Origin: Acidicapsa ligni
GTDB taxonomy: Bacteria; Acidobacteriota; Terriglobia; Terriglobales; Acidobacteriaceae
DNA length: 64,000 nt
Direction: 5' to 3'
Assembly (NCBI RefSeq): GCF_025685655.1
Contig: NZ_JAGSYG010000001.1
Location: forward strand, 1,302,001 to 1,366,000
A model generated the notes under the pieces. It was not told the DNA's origin. It saw nothing but the letters and a program-made list of their open reading frames with translations, and searched no databases. Positions 54,160 through 63,324 of this stretch are shown here, in pieces. The first letter of the stretch is position 1. Each line of letters begins with the position of its first letter. The position numbers and the translations under genes were made by a program.

Positions 54160-55281
54160 ATGTCCAGCACCCCCTATACACAAGGCCAGGTCTGCGCGCC
54201 AATGCCGCGCAAGAAATTGTCTTTCCTCGACCGTTACCTAACGCTCTGGATCTTCCTCGCCATGGCGATAGGTGTCGCAGTCGGACACTTCGTTCCTGGG
54301 TCGGCGGCCTTTGTGAACAGTTTTCAATCCGGCACCACAAACATTCCCATTGCCATCGGACTGATCATCATGATGTACCCACCTCTGGCTAAGGTTCGGT
54401 ACGAGAAACTTGGCGAGGTCTTCCGCAACCGCCGCGTCCTCGGCCTTTCGCTGGTTCAGAACTGGATCATTGGCCCGCTGCTCATGTTCGGCTTGGCTTT
54501 GACGTTCCTACACGGTGAGCCCGCATACATGCGCGGTCTGATCCTGATCGGGATCGCCCGTTGCATTGCAATGGTATTGGTCTGGAATGAGTTGGCAGGT
54601 GGAGACACAGACTACGTTGCCGGCCTCGTCGCACTCAACAGCGTCTTCCAAGTCGTTTTCTACAGTCTTTATGCTTGGGTTTTCATCACAATCCTGCCCA
54701 CTTGGTTCGGCTATCAGGGATCGGTTGTGAACATCAGTATCGGGCAAATTGCTCACAGCGTCTTTATCTATCTGGGAATTCCATTCCTCGCGGGTGCGCT
54801 AACGCGATTTGTACTTGTACGAGTGAAGGGCGAAGAGTGGTACCGGACGCAATTCATTCCTAAGATCAGTCCCTTTACCTTGTTCGCGCTACTGTTCACG
54901 ATCCTGGTCATGTTTTCCCTTAAGGGGGATCTGATCGTCCGCCTTCCGTTCGACGTCCTGAAGATTGCAGTTCCGTTGGTTGTCTATTTCATCATCATGT
55001 TCCTTGTCAGCTTCTGGATGGGCAAGAAACTTGGTGCGGACTATGCGCAGACGGCGACCCTCTCCTTCACCGCAGCCGGAAACAACTTTGAGTTGGCGAT
55101 CGCTGTGGCTGTCGCAGTCTTCGGCCTGAACTCAGGCGAAGCTTTTGTTGGGGTGATTGGGCCGTTGGTCGAGGTCCCCGCTTTGATCGGCCTCGTTAAC
55201 GTGGCGTTCTGGATGCGTAAGCGATACTTCAAAGCGGCGGAGCCAGGGTTCGAGGTCCATCCCGTTGAGACCGCTCCATAG
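54160..55281 (+). CDS. acr3: ACR3-family arsenite efflux permease
   Basis: A 373-residue membrane protein with ten segments. The conserved [16 protein letters not shown] segment, with the catalytic Cys, and [12 protein letters not shown] are ACR3 hallmarks. It exports arsenite using the proton motive force. It follows arsR and is part of the same transcript. Confidence 0.93.
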   Translation: MSSTPYTQGQVCAPMPRKKLSFLDRYLTLWIFLAMAIGVAVGHFVPGSAAFVNSFQSGTTNIPIAIGLIIMMYPPLAKVRYEKLGEVFRNRRVLGLSLVQNWIIGPLLMFGLALTFLHGEPAYMRGLILIGIARCIAMVLVWNELAGGDTDYVAGLVALNSVFQVVFYSLYAWVFITILPTWFGYQGSVVNISIGQIAHSVFIYLGIPFLAGALTRFVLVRVKGEEWYRTQFIPKISPFTLFALLFTILVMFSLKGDLIVRLPFDVLKIAVPLVVYFIIMFLVSFWMGKKLGADYAQTATLSFTAAGNNFELAIAVAVAVFGLNSGEAFVGVIGPLVEVPALIGLVNVAFWMRKRYFKAAEPGFEVHPVETAP

Positions 55282-55305
55282 ACATCCGGACAAGGGAGAA
55301 GCAAG

Positions 55306-56673
55306 ATGAAGTTTCTGATCATAGGTGGCAGCGACGCCGGCATTGCCGCTGGACTCCGCGCTCACGAACTCGATCCGAGTTGCGATATTTGCCTCGTGCT
55401 TGCCGACGAGTTTCCCAACTACAGCATCTGCGGTCTGCCCTTTTATCTGAGCGGAGAGACCCCCGACTGGCATTCGCTGGCTCACCGAACGGAGTTCCCG
55501 GGCATCTCGCTTCTGCCCAGTCACACCGCAGAACGTATCGACCCAAAGTTGAAAACCGTTCAGGTGCGGCGCAAGGACGGCAATGAGGTCGAGATTGCCT
55601 ACGATAAGTTGCTGATTGGGACAGGCGCCCGTCCGGTTCGACCGTCCATCGAAGGGTTCGACTTGCCAGGGGTATTTCCGCTGCACACGATGGAGGACAG
55701 CTTTGCCGTCCATCGATTCCTCGATGAGCGGCAACCGAAATCAGCCGTCATCGTCGGGGCCGGGTATATAGGTCTGGAAATGGCCGATGCGCTTACTCAC
55801 CGCGGTATCCACGTCAGGATCGCAAGTCGTACGGAAAGGATTCTCGCGACAGTCGATCCATCTCTCGGAGAGCACGTCGAAGCGGAGATGCAGAAGCATG
55901 GTGTGGAGGTCTTCAATCGCGTGGAGATCAACTCAATTTCGAATTCAGGTGAGCAACTAACCGTTTTGGGCACATCGGGCTTCGCAGCCACCGTCGACCT
56001 GGTCCTCGTTGCAGTCGGCGTTCGGCCTAACAGCGAGCTGGGTATTGCCGCTGGCATCACAACCGGAGCAAAGGGTGCATTGCAGGTCAGCCGGCACATG
56101 GAGACCAATCTCCCCGATGTATACGCGGCTGGCGATTGCGTGGAAACATGGCACAGGCTCCTCAATCGGAACACTTACCTGCCGCTTGGCACGACAGCGC
56201 ACAAGCAGGGACGGACGGCCGCGGAGAACGCGCTCGGTCACACCCGCGAGTTTGCTGGTTCCCTCGGAACTCAGGTCGTAAAGCTTTTCGACATTGTCGC
56301 GGCACGGACGGGGCTACTCGAAGATGAAGCACTAAAAGCTGGATTCGATCCGTTCACGATCGAGACAACGGTGTGGGATCACAAGGCATACTATCCCGGC
56401 GCTCGCGAGTTGCGTTTGCGTGTGACAGGCGATCAGCAAACCGGAAAACTCCTCGGAGCACAGCTCCTGGGACACAAGCAATCCGAGGTCTCGAAGCGTG
56501 TCGACGTGTTTGCCACCGCTCTCTTTCATCGCATGGACGTTGAGGAATTAAACGAGCTCGATCTGAGCTATACCCCTCCACTATCAAGTCCCTGGGACCC
56601 GATTCAAATGGCATCTCAGGCTTGGACGCGAGCTTTGAGTGCGGCACAATCGACCTCCCTGCAAACGGCTTAG
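55306..56673 (+). CDS. FAD-dependent pyridine nucleotide oxidoreductase of the ars operon
   Basis: A 455-residue flavoprotein: FAD-binding GGSDAGIAAG at the N-terminus, NAD(P)-binding VIVGAGYIGLEMADAL, and PDVYAAGDCVE. The single active-site Cys42 (NYSICGLPFY) is that of the CoA-disulphide reductase/NADH oxidase group. Similar genes often sit in ars operons of environmental bacteria, where they may support redox reactions with arsenic or thiols. It follows acr3 after 24 bases. Confidence 0.8.
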   Translation: MKFLIIGGSDAGIAAGLRAHELDPSCDICLVLADEFPNYSICGLPFYLSGETPDWHSLAHRTEFPGISLLPSHTAERIDPKLKTVQVRRKDGNEVEIAYDKLLIGTGARPVRPSIEGFDLPGVFPLHTMEDSFAVHRFLDERQPKSAVIVGAGYIGLEMADALTHRGIHVRIASRTERILATVDPSLGEHVEAEMQKHGVEVFNRVEINSISNSGEQLTVLGTSGFAATVDLVLVAVGVRPNSELGIAAGITTGAKGALQVSRHMETNLPDVYAAGDCVETWHRLLNRNTYLPLGTTAHKQGRTAAENALGHTREFAGSLGTQVVKLFDIVAARTGLLEDEALKAGFDPFTIETTVWDHKAYYPGARELRLRVTGDQQTGKLLGAQLLGHKQSEVSKRVDVFATALFHRMDVEELNELDLSYTPPLSSPWDPIQMASQAWTRALSAAQSTSLQTA

Positions 56674-56741
56674 CGAACAAGCAGATATTTACTCTGGATT
56701 TCGTCCGCTCGGAATTGTCTCCTTGATCCAAAGGAGGCAAC

Positions 56742-57980
56742 ATGCTCGAACACCACGTAAGTGCAAAAATCACTCGGAAAAGGCTCTATGCGGGGCCTGC
56801 CGCTAATCACGTCGACGACTTCTCGGATTGGTTACATGCCCGAGGGTATAAGAAGCGAACGGTCTTTAGGATGCTTCAATCCTTCGCAGCGTGGACCGAT
56901 TGGCTCACCAAGACTGGAAGAACTACTGGAGACTTTGCCGAGGGGCTGCAGGAGTGTTTGAAGTATCTAGCCGAGGTGCCCTATACCCCTTACCAACGAG
57001 GGCCCAGACTGGAATCTCTCAGCGTTGTACGGCACTTCCTTCGGTTCCTCGAAGAACGCGGCCTACTTCCGGAAACTACGTCCCGCGATTCTCACGTCTC
57101 CTCCGTGCCGATGCTCCGAGAGTTCTATTCATGGATGCTCGAGCATAGAGGTGTCACGCGGGTAACTTTGGATATTTATCAAAGAGTGCTCGAAGAGTTC
57201 GTCACTACGGTCGGAAACAATCCAAGTGCTTACAGCCCAAGAACGCTGCGCGAGTTTGTTCTAACGCGAGGAGCACGCCACGGTTCCTCGTACGCGAAGC
57301 TGGGAGCTACAGCAGTGCGCAGCTACCTTCGATTTCTTGGAGTTACAGGACGTTGCAAGGTGGGACTGGAGTACGCGCTGCCTGCTCATGCTTCACGGAA
57401 ATTGTCATCGATACCAAAGTTTCTCGTATCTGAAGATGTAGATCGCCTCGTTGCTTCCTGTTCCACCGACAAAACCGGACTGCGAGATAAGGCCGTGATC
57501 CTGCTTTTGTCCCGTCTAGGGCTTCGTGGGGGTGATGTCGTTCGGTTGCGCCTGACCGATATTGACTGGGAGAACGGAAAGATCAAAGTGTGTGGCAAAG
57601 GGCGCCGTCACGAGTTGCTCCCGCTGCCCCAGCAGGTGGGAAAGGCAATCCTGCGATATCTCCAGAAGAGTCGTCCGGCATGTAGAGCGAAGGAGTTGTT
57701 CGTTACGGTCCCACCGCCGTATCGGAAGCTAAGCTATCAGGCAGTGGGCGGCATCGTGCGTAGGGCCATTGATCGCGCCGGGGTCAGCTCACCTGCGTGC
57801 GGGGCTCATGTTCTCCGGCATTCTGCCGCGACAACGATGCTGCGACAAGGTGCATCCCTTGCCAGTATCGGATCTGTCCTTCGCCATCGTTCACCACAGA
57901 CGACTACTCGGTATGCCAAGGTGGATATCGGGATGCTATCCACGGTCGCCCAGTCGTGGCCGGGGGTGGTGTCATGCTAA
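56742..57980 (+). CDS. Tyrosine recombinase 1 of the recombinase trio
   Basis: A 412-residue integrase-family protein: N-terminal SAM-like DNA-binding region, then a catalytic domain with RLGLRGGDVVRL (Arg), HVLRHSAATT (HxxR), the HRSPQTTTRYAK segment (His and catalytic Tyr). It is the largest of three consecutive recombinases. It starts after AAAGGAGG, and its end overlaps the next gene. Confidence 0.9.
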   Translation: MLEHHVSAKITRKRLYAGPAANHVDDFSDWLHARGYKKRTVFRMLQSFAAWTDWLTKTGRTTGDFAEGLQECLKYLAEVPYTPYQRGPRLESLSVVRHFLRFLEERGLLPETTSRDSHVSSVPMLREFYSWMLEHRGVTRVTLDIYQRVLEEFVTTVGNNPSAYSPRTLREFVLTRGARHGSSYAKLGATAVRSYLRFLGVTGRCKVGLEYALPAHASRKLSSIPKFLVSEDVDRLVASCSTDKTGLRDKAVILLLSRLGLRGGDVVRLRLTDIDWENGKIKVCGKGRRHELLPLPQQVGKAILRYLQKSRPACRAKELFVTVPPPYRKLSYQAVGGIVRRAIDRAGVSSPACGAHVLRHSAATTMLRQGASLASIGSVLRHRSPQTTTRYAKVDIGMLSTVAQSWPGVVSC

Positions 57981-58885
57981 TGACCTCCGTCGAACGCTAT
58001 ATCGCACTCCGTCGAAAGCTTGGTTATGGCCTCCTTCAGACAGATCGGTTGCTCAAGGCATATGCCCAATTTGCCAAGTGCCAGGGTGATACCTACGTCA
58101 AGGTCTCAACTGCCGTGGCATGGGCAACTGCGGCGTCTACTCCGGGCACCAGGTACGTTCGCCTCAATGCGGTCGTGCTGCTTGCTCGTTTCCTTCACGC
58201 GGAAGACGCAGGTCATGAAGTCCCTCCGTCACGCCTATTCCCACCTCCACAGGGCAGATTGATGCCTTACATCTACTCCGCAGATGAGCTGAGCAGACTC
58301 GTCGCTGCCGCGACGAAGCTTCCCAAAACATATGCTCTACGCCGAGCGACGTATGCGACACTCTTTGGCCTGATCGCTTCTACTGGACTGCGGATATCGG
58401 AGGCGCTCAATTTACGGTTGAGCGATGTTCAGCCAGGCGGCGTTCTTCTCATTCGTAGAGGCAAGGGCGGCAAGAGTCGGCTGATCCCTTTGCATTCGAC
58501 AGTTGTGGCGGCATTGAATGCCTATCTCGAGTCCCGCTCGATACTTCCCACTGCCGATGATCATTTGTTCCTGTCCGCGGGGATGCGGGCCATTAGCCGG
58601 AGTATGGCGAATTACACCTTTCGCCGTCTGGCGTTCCACGCTGGAATCACCCAAACGGGGACCCGCCCTTGCCGAATTCATGATCTTCGGCACACGTTTG
58701 CTACTCGATCTTTGGAGAGGTGTCCGACGCGACGTGAAGATGTTGCTGCTCATTTCGTTGCGCTGGCGACGTACCTTGGGCATGTAGACATCACGCACAC
58801 CTATTGGTATCTCGAGGCGACCCCAGAACTGATGACAGACATTGCCGCGTCTGCCGAGGCTCTGGTCGGCAAGGAGGTTGCATGA
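57974..58885 (+). CDS. Tyrosine recombinase 2 of the recombinase trio
   Basis: A 303-residue integrase-family protein with STGLRISEALNLRLSDV (Arg), RGKGGKSRLIPL, HDLRHTFATRSL (HxxR), LGHVDITHTYWYLE (His and Tyr). It overlaps gene 1 by 7 bases and gene 3 by 4 bases, so the three are translated together. The frame extends further upstream but only as a shadow of gene 1. Confidence 0.9.
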   Translation: MLMTSVERYIALRRKLGYGLLQTDRLLKAYAQFAKCQGDTYVKVSTAVAWATAASTPGTRYVRLNAVVLLARFLHAEDAGHEVPPSRLFPPPQGRLMPYIYSADELSRLVAAATKLPKTYALRRATYATLFGLIASTGLRISEALNLRLSDVQPGGVLLIRRGKGGKSRLIPLHSTVVAALNAYLESRSILPTADDHLFLSAGMRAISRSMANYTFRRLAFHAGITQTGTRPCRIHDLRHTFATRSLERCPTRREDVAAHFVALATYLGHVDITHTYWYLEATPELMTDIAASAEALVGKEVA

Positions 58886-59874
58886 CACCCATCGCACCCC
58901 TCATCACTGCCTTTCTCCGAGAGCACATGCCGGTCGAGCGCGGCTACAGTCCCAACACCTGCGAAACGTATGCTCATGCGTTTCGGCTCCTGTTCGAATA
59001 TGCGTCAAGCCGTCTCCGGAAAAGGCCATCTCAACTGTGTATAGAGCACATCACCGCAGATTTGGTGCTCGACTTCCTCGGACATATCGAAAAAGCTCGC
59101 TCAAACTCCTCCGTTACACGTAACTCCCGCCTTGCCGCAATCAAAGCCTTCATGCGGTACGTCGAATTGCGCGCACCGTCTTCCCTTGAGCAGGCGCATC
59201 AGATCCGTGCGATTCCAACGAAGCGACATGATCAAGCCCTGGTTCAACACCTCACCATGAAACAGATGTGGGCGATCCTTGACGCTCCAAATCTGGCAAC
59301 TCGCTTAGGCATCCGAGATAGAGCGATGCTGCATCTTTGCTTCGCTTGCGGTCTTCGGGTGTCTGAGTTGGTGGAGTTGCCTCTCGATGGCTTGTCCCTG
59401 CGGCATCCGCCAAGCATCCGTGTGTGCGGAAAGGGCAGGAGGGAGCGTTGCCTCCCGCTATGGAAGGATACTGCCAAGGATCTGCGAGCCTGGTTGGCTG
59501 TTCGTGGTCCGGTCCGCACTTCGGAGCTATTCGTGAATGCTGCGGGAGATCCCATGACACGAGCTGGCTTCGAATACGTCCTCGAGAGGCACGTCAAGGT
59601 CGCAGCTGAGAAGCTTCCCGACCTAAAGGGGCGTTCTGTCTCCCCTCATCAACTTAGGCACAGTTGCGCTGTGATCATGCTTCAAGCCACTCGCGACGTT
59701 CGAAAGGTCGCACTTTGGCTGGGCCACAGCGATATGCGCACAACGGAAGTCTATCTTCGTGTTGATCCGTCTGAGAAGCTCGAGGCTATGGAGGCGGTTC
59801 TTCCACCGAGCCTGCGTCGTGGGCGCTTCAAAGCCCCTGACGCTTTGATTGCATCTCTCCTGGGATCACCATAG
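58882..59874 (+). CDS. Tyrosine recombinase 3 of the recombinase trio
   Basis: A 330-residue integrase-family protein with CGLRVSELVELPLDGL (Arg), CGKGRRERCLPL, HQLRHSCAVIML (HxxR), LGHSDMRTTEVYLRVD (His and Tyr). It starts in the ATGA overlap with gene 2. The right terminal structure of the element begins 19 bases after its stop. Confidence 0.9.
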   Translation: MTPIAPLITAFLREHMPVERGYSPNTCETYAHAFRLLFEYASSRLRKRPSQLCIEHITADLVLDFLGHIEKARSNSSVTRNSRLAAIKAFMRYVELRAPSSLEQAHQIRAIPTKRHDQALVQHLTMKQMWAILDAPNLATRLGIRDRAMLHLCFACGLRVSELVELPLDGLSLRHPPSIRVCGKGRRERCLPLWKDTAKDLRAWLAVRGPVRTSELFVNAAGDPMTRAGFEYVLERHVKVAAEKLPDLKGRSVSPHQLRHSCAVIMLQATRDVRKVALWLGHSDMRTTEVYLRVDPSEKLEAMEAVLPPSLRRGRFKAPDALIASLLGSP

Positions 59875-59893
59875 CGCACACTTTGCAGCATGG

Positions 59894-59963
59894 GATTATG
59901 CGGAGTGAGATGGCGTCGGAACTGTGCTCTTACGCGGTTCTTGCGTCGACGCTCCGCATAATC
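59894..59963. repeat. Right subterminal inverted pair
   Basis: GATTATGCGGAG (59894-59905) and CTCCGCATAATC (59952-59963) flank 46 bases, the mirror arrangement of the left end. TGG before the first copy reads as the reverse complement of the CCCA that follows the left pair. Confidence 0.75.
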
Positions 59964-59980
59964 ACGCCCTCCACATAATG
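59952..59980. repeat. Right terminal inverted repeat
   Basis: Twenty-nine bases beginning CTCCGCATAATCACG and ending CCCTCCACATAATG, the reverse complement of the left repeat with one mismatch. Confidence 0.85.
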
Positions 59981-59983
59981 CGC

Positions 59984-60005
59984 GTTATGCGGTGCACCGC
60001 ATAAC
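59984..60005. repeat. Perfect 22-bp palindrome at the right edge of the element
   Basis: GTTATGCGGTG followed directly by its reverse complement CACCGCATAAC. It has the same TTATGCGG core as the terminal repeats, and sits between the right inverted repeat and the GCCCACTAT junction. No equivalent is present at the left edge. Confidence 0.85.
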
Positions 60006-60362
60006 GCCCACTATAACCAAGGGGGCTTCTATAGCGAATGGTTCACCACAGAGCTGGACCGCCTGCGCTTCCTCGATCATCTCTTGCGCTGGCCCTGCTA
60101 TGGAGATCCGGCATATACCTTCTGCGATGTCGAGCGAGCCTTACAACGTGAGGTGCGCGCCCGCAATTACCGCGGGAAGCAGCAAGTCGTTGTTGCAGAG
60201 GCGATCCGTGCCTTCGAGATGGCAACACTCGAAAAGCTTGAGGCGAAGTATCGACAACCTCGCTCGGAGAGCCTCTCTTCCGAGCAGAGTGCGCGCACAG
60301 GTGCTTCGATCCGGCAATCGCCACCGGTCGCCATCGAACCGGCCCAAGGGACTCTGTTCTAA
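60006..60362 (+). pseudogene. Right part of the gene split by the resistance element
   Basis: Read in the frame GCC CAC TAT AAC, the sequence encodes AHYNQGGFYSEWFTTELDRL, then PCYGDPAYTFCDVERALQRE and a Ser/Gln-rich tail, stopping at 60360-60362. Its first residues AHY repeat the last residues of the left part (35154-35333). It has no start codon with a binding site of its own, except a possible internal TTG at 60084. The family of the intact protein is not recognised. Confidence 0.75.
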
Positions 60363-60386
60363 ATCTCATCGTATCCAGGAGGCGAC

Positions 60387-60947
60387 ATGGGATACCCCGT
60401 GTTCTACAGTGGCGAAGTCGACGTGCAGCCACCGCTCTCAGCGGCACATGCCCTGATGGTGGAAGACGTCGTGAACATGCGAGAGACCGACGAGACTCGT
60501 CCGATTTTCGCAGCCATCCAAGCAAGTTCAGAGCCAGACCTGCCGGGGTACGGCGGTCAGCTCGTCGTTTCGGAAGACCGCTTCACTCTCGGCCCAGAGG
60601 AGGGAGAAAGCCGTCATGGCCTCCGTCCCTGGCTTGTCTTGTTGTTGGAGCACTTTTTCATTCCGCAGGGCTACGTTCTCAATGGGGAGATCAGCTGGGA
60701 CTCGCCGGACGACGCGGAAGACCGAGGTACCGTCTACATCGAGACCAACAGACTAGAAACGACGGATGTCCTTTTCTTCGATCCGGGTCCGTCGTGGAAT
60801 CCCAACGACTACGCAGATGACGTTTTGAAAGCCGCCCTTCAAAGTCTATTGGAGAGTGCGGATGCTACCGGCTGCACACCGGATCTCTCCGTCGTTGCGA
60901 GCGAACCGCTCACTAAAGTTCGTGAACTGATGGCAAAGATTCCGTAG
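60387..60947 (+). CDS. Unknown protein, 186 residues
   Basis: An acidic alpha/beta protein starting after CAGGAGGCGAC. It contains PDLPGYGGQLVVSEDRFTLG and GYVLNGEISWDSPDDAED, which suggest a beta-rich fold. No family recognised. It belongs to the conjugative backbone, 24 bases downstream of the interrupted gene, and is followed by a terminator. Confidence 0.6.
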   Translation: MGYPVFYSGEVDVQPPLSAAHALMVEDVVNMRETDETRPIFAAIQASSEPDLPGYGGQLVVSEDRFTLGPEEGESRHGLRPWLVLLLEHFFIPQGYVLNGEISWDSPDDAEDRGTVYIETNRLETTDVLFFDPGPSWNPNDYADDVLKAALQSLLESADATGCTPDLSVVASEPLTKVRELMAKIP

Positions 60948-60971
60948 CAAAGAGCCCTTTCCGTCCCGCCC

Positions 60972-61001
60972 GCGCCGCCCATTGAGGCGGCGCTTTCGTT
61001 T
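60972..61001 (+). terminator. Terminator before the 538-residue unknown gene
   Basis: GCGCCGCC (60972-60979) pairs with GGCGGCGC (60986-60993); the loop is CATTGA and the tail is TTTCGTTTG. Confidence 0.85.
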
Positions 61002-61031
61002 GCCCAAACCGATTCCCACCAGGGAGACGCA

Positions 61032-62648
61032 ATGGAAGTCCATTCTCTTGAAACCAACTCCTCTGTTCCTCCACCGCTGATATCCGCTCCTCGAACCCAG
61101 AAAGCCCGGGGTATCGCTGCCCTTGCACAGTTTCAGGCGGCTCATCTCGTCCCGCCCTTTCAGGTGTATCCAGCGGATCGGGTCCTCCCGGAACAACTGA
61201 TTGGATACTTCTCCCGCCCCTGTCCGATGCGGCCACGTCATGGATTTGTCGATTCCCGCACGATTTCCAACGTCGAGGATGGACAGGATTTGATCCGACG
61301 CACCCTTGACGCTGACCCGGAGGCGGAGATCGTCACCATGCCACTCGTCAAAGCTGCGTATAGCGGTATTTGGACGCGAGGATCGCTTACGGTCGGTATG
61401 GGGCATGATGGTGCCACGTGCGGGACCTCGGCATGGTCCATCCCGGCTTTGGGCAATCTGGTATCGGACTTCACCATGGGAGAGGCGGGTGTCCAGGACA
61501 CTCCGTACGTGGAGGTGCTCTGGCCCAAGGATGATTCCGGCTATCGACTGGTCCAGCTTCGGGATGGTCCAGAACTGCCGCAGACAGCTGATTTCATCCC
61601 GGGTCGCATGAAGGTCGAGCGCGTGATTGTGGCATACGGCGACCTCCTGGCGTGGGAAGAGGAGATGCAGGACGCCGAGACGGGTACAGTCGTCTACCAC
61701 CCTAACGGTTCTCTCGCGTCCCACTATGCCATTCATGCGGTACTCAACTGCGTACCGCTACTCATCAGCCGTGAACCGCAGGTGGGCGAATGGCTCGAGC
61801 CTAAAGGTGAAGCTCCCCGCGGTTCCGACATCGAGGCGCTTCGGGCAGGATTTCACTTGGCGCTTTCTCTCAAGGTGACCTATGAGGAAGCAGCGCATGT
61901 GATGCTCGCCGGCTGCCACCATCTCTCTGTCTGGACCGGAAAACACGACGATCTGCTCGGCCTCGCGCTGGGATTCGCCTACCGCCTCACCATTGCTGCG
62001 GCTCTGGGGGAGATGAGGCATGTTCCGGACAGCGGAAGGGATCGGGACGAGATCGAGTGTCGGGACGATGTCTACGATGCCTGCTGGAACGCTATGCGCG
62101 CTCCCGCCACGCGAAGTTCGTACGAGGCGGCCTTACGCGACTTTCACGGACTCATCTGGAAAAGGGGTTATGGAGGCGCGAAGTGGTTTTACTTCGCGCG
62201 ATGGGCAGCGCTCCTGCACAACCACCTTGTGACGGGAGAGGCAGAGCTCGCCTTGCAGACGCTGAATCAATTGGTCCACTGCGCCCACAACAACGGATGG
62301 GCGTTCAACAAGTTTGTGCCCAACGAAATGCTGACACAGACGGCGCGGAATCCCATCTCGACGCTCATTCTGTGCGGCCCTCTCCTCTATCGTGTCCACC
62401 GCTTCGTCGATCAACGTCGGCTCAACCTTTCACAGCGCTTCCTTCACCATGCGGCTCCAATTCGCATACCGGTCGGAGAGCCCAACTTCGAAGTAATAGA
62501 CGAGGAAGAACGCGAGGACGACTGGTCCGAGAGAAGGAGCTGCGATGTGCCGTTGGCAAGACGAAAGTCCAGATCTCTACGACGTGGAGTTCGAGTTCGA
62601 ACAAGCGCTCTTCGAAGATTCTCGACTGCAGAAGACATCCCCTTCTAA
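61032..62648 (+). CDS. Unknown protein, 538 residues
   Basis: A soluble protein starting after AGGGAGACGCA. It contains GSLTVGMGHDGATCGTSAW and CHHLSVWTGKHDDLLGLALG, which look like conserved motifs, and helical repeats in the second half (ALLHNHLVTGEAELALQTLN). The last 50 residues are basic and Arg/Ser-rich and overlap the phosphatase gene. I do not recognise the family. Confidence 0.6.
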   Translation: MEVHSLETNSSVPPPLISAPRTQKARGIAALAQFQAAHLVPPFQVYPADRVLPEQLIGYFSRPCPMRPRHGFVDSRTISNVEDGQDLIRRTLDADPEAEIVTMPLVKAAYSGIWTRGSLTVGMGHDGATCGTSAWSIPALGNLVSDFTMGEAGVQDTPYVEVLWPKDDSGYRLVQLRDGPELPQTADFIPGRMKVERVIVAYGDLLAWEEEMQDAETGTVVYHPNGSLASHYAIHAVLNCVPLLISREPQVGEWLEPKGEAPRGSDIEALRAGFHLALSLKVTYEEAAHVMLAGCHHLSVWTGKHDDLLGLALGFAYRLTIAAALGEMRHVPDSGRDRDEIECRDDVYDACWNAMRAPATRSSYEAALRDFHGLIWKRGYGGAKWFYFARWAALLHNHLVTGEAELALQTLNQLVHCAHNNGWAFNKFVPNEMLTQTARNPISTLILCGPLLYRVHRFVDQRRLNLSQRFLHHAAPIRIPVGEPNFEVIDEEEREDDWSERRSCDVPLARRKSRSLRRGVRVRTSALRRFSTAEDIPF

Positions 62649-63213
62649 CCAAGTCAGTCACTACTCGTGGCTGGCGCCACTCTGCGCCCATCAGCCTCAG
62701 TGTGTCCTCAAGAGTACGGAGGGCGGGTGGAGCGTCTTCGCGGGGGCGGGTCCGGACTGCATCAGCAGCATGAACCGCTTTGATCTCCTGCTCAATCTCT
62801 CCGGCGACTCCCTCTTCAGGCGGCACATCATCCCTGTGCCGGCGCTCGCACAATGGGAGGGTGATGGCCCAATGTCACGCGAGATTGTGCTCGATTGGCC
62901 CGACATGGGGATCGTGGAGCTGCCTCGTGCCTTCTGGGTGAAGCTCGTCGAACAGCTCACCGTCACGAATGCGAGCATGCTCGTCTTCTGTGTTGGTGGT
63001 CACGGACGGACCGGCACTGCGATCGCTTCGTTGATGGTGGCGTGTGGCTGGACCAGCTCCGATGCGATCGGATGGGTTCGCGCCCACTACTGCGGCCGCG
63101 CCATCGAGACCGATGAACAGGAGCAGTACATCCGTTGGATCGCCGGCGAGGTGACTGAAGCTTCTCCCAAGAAGACCAGGAAAGAGCGTCGTCTGAAGCG
63201 GCTTCCTTTCTGA
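62545..63213 (+). CDS. Protein-tyrosine/dual-specificity phosphatase-like protein
   Basis: A 222-residue protein with the phosphatase P-loop VFCVGGHGRTGTA (Cys149 and Arg155 of CX5R). The usual His before the Cys is Phe here. An upstream IVLDWPDMG may hold the general acid region. The C-terminus is Lys/Arg-rich. The ATG at 62545 has an excellent AAGGAG site and overlaps the previous gene by 104 bases in another frame. Role in the element unknown; it may act on nucleotides, phosphoproteins or RNA ends. Confidence 0.7.
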   Translation: MCRWQDESPDLYDVEFEFEQALFEDSRLQKTSPSNQVSHYSWLAPLCAHQPQCVLKSTEGGWSVFAGAGPDCISSMNRFDLLLNLSGDSLFRRHIIPVPALAQWEGDGPMSREIVLDWPDMGIVELPRAFWVKLVEQLTVTNASMLVFCVGGHGRTGTAIASLMVACGWTSSDAIGWVRAHYCGRAIETDEQEQYIRWIAGEVTEASPKKTRKERRLKRLPF

Positions 63214-63281
63214 GCTTAGGTTCGCATCGCCACATCGCAACGAACGTAGAGCGCTCCACATGAACCTGAAATTCCTATCCA

Positions 63282-63309
63282 GGCCCGTATCGCGCGGGCC
63301 TTTCTCTTT
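63282..63309 (+). terminator. Terminator before the ParB-like gene
   Basis: GGCCCG (63282-63287) pairs with CGGGCC (63295-63300), with a 7-nt loop and the tail TTTCTCTTT. Confidence 0.75.
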
Positions 63310-63324
63310 CCGGAAGGGTGACCT

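Larger units (their letters stand above)
35325..60014. mobile_element. 24.7 kb recombinase-in-trio metal-resistance transposable element
   Basis: The segment is bounded by 29-bp inverted repeats (35328-35356 and 59952-59980; 28 of 29 bases identical after reverse complement) and by a 9-base junction sequence (one mismatch) at both outer edges. It ends with three adjacent tyrosine recombinase genes and it splits a backbone gene that can be rejoined in frame. These are features of recombinase-in-trio (RIT) elements, here carrying a large metal and arsenic resistance cargo, which is unusual since RIT elements are normally small. Boundaries are accurate to a few bases. Confidence 0.8.

Noticed and set aside
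35325..60014. A DDE-type or Tn3-like transposon as the carrier of the resistance genes
   Set aside because: No DDE transposase, no resolvase and no simple target duplication; the three tyrosine recombinases and their terminal repeats explain the element.
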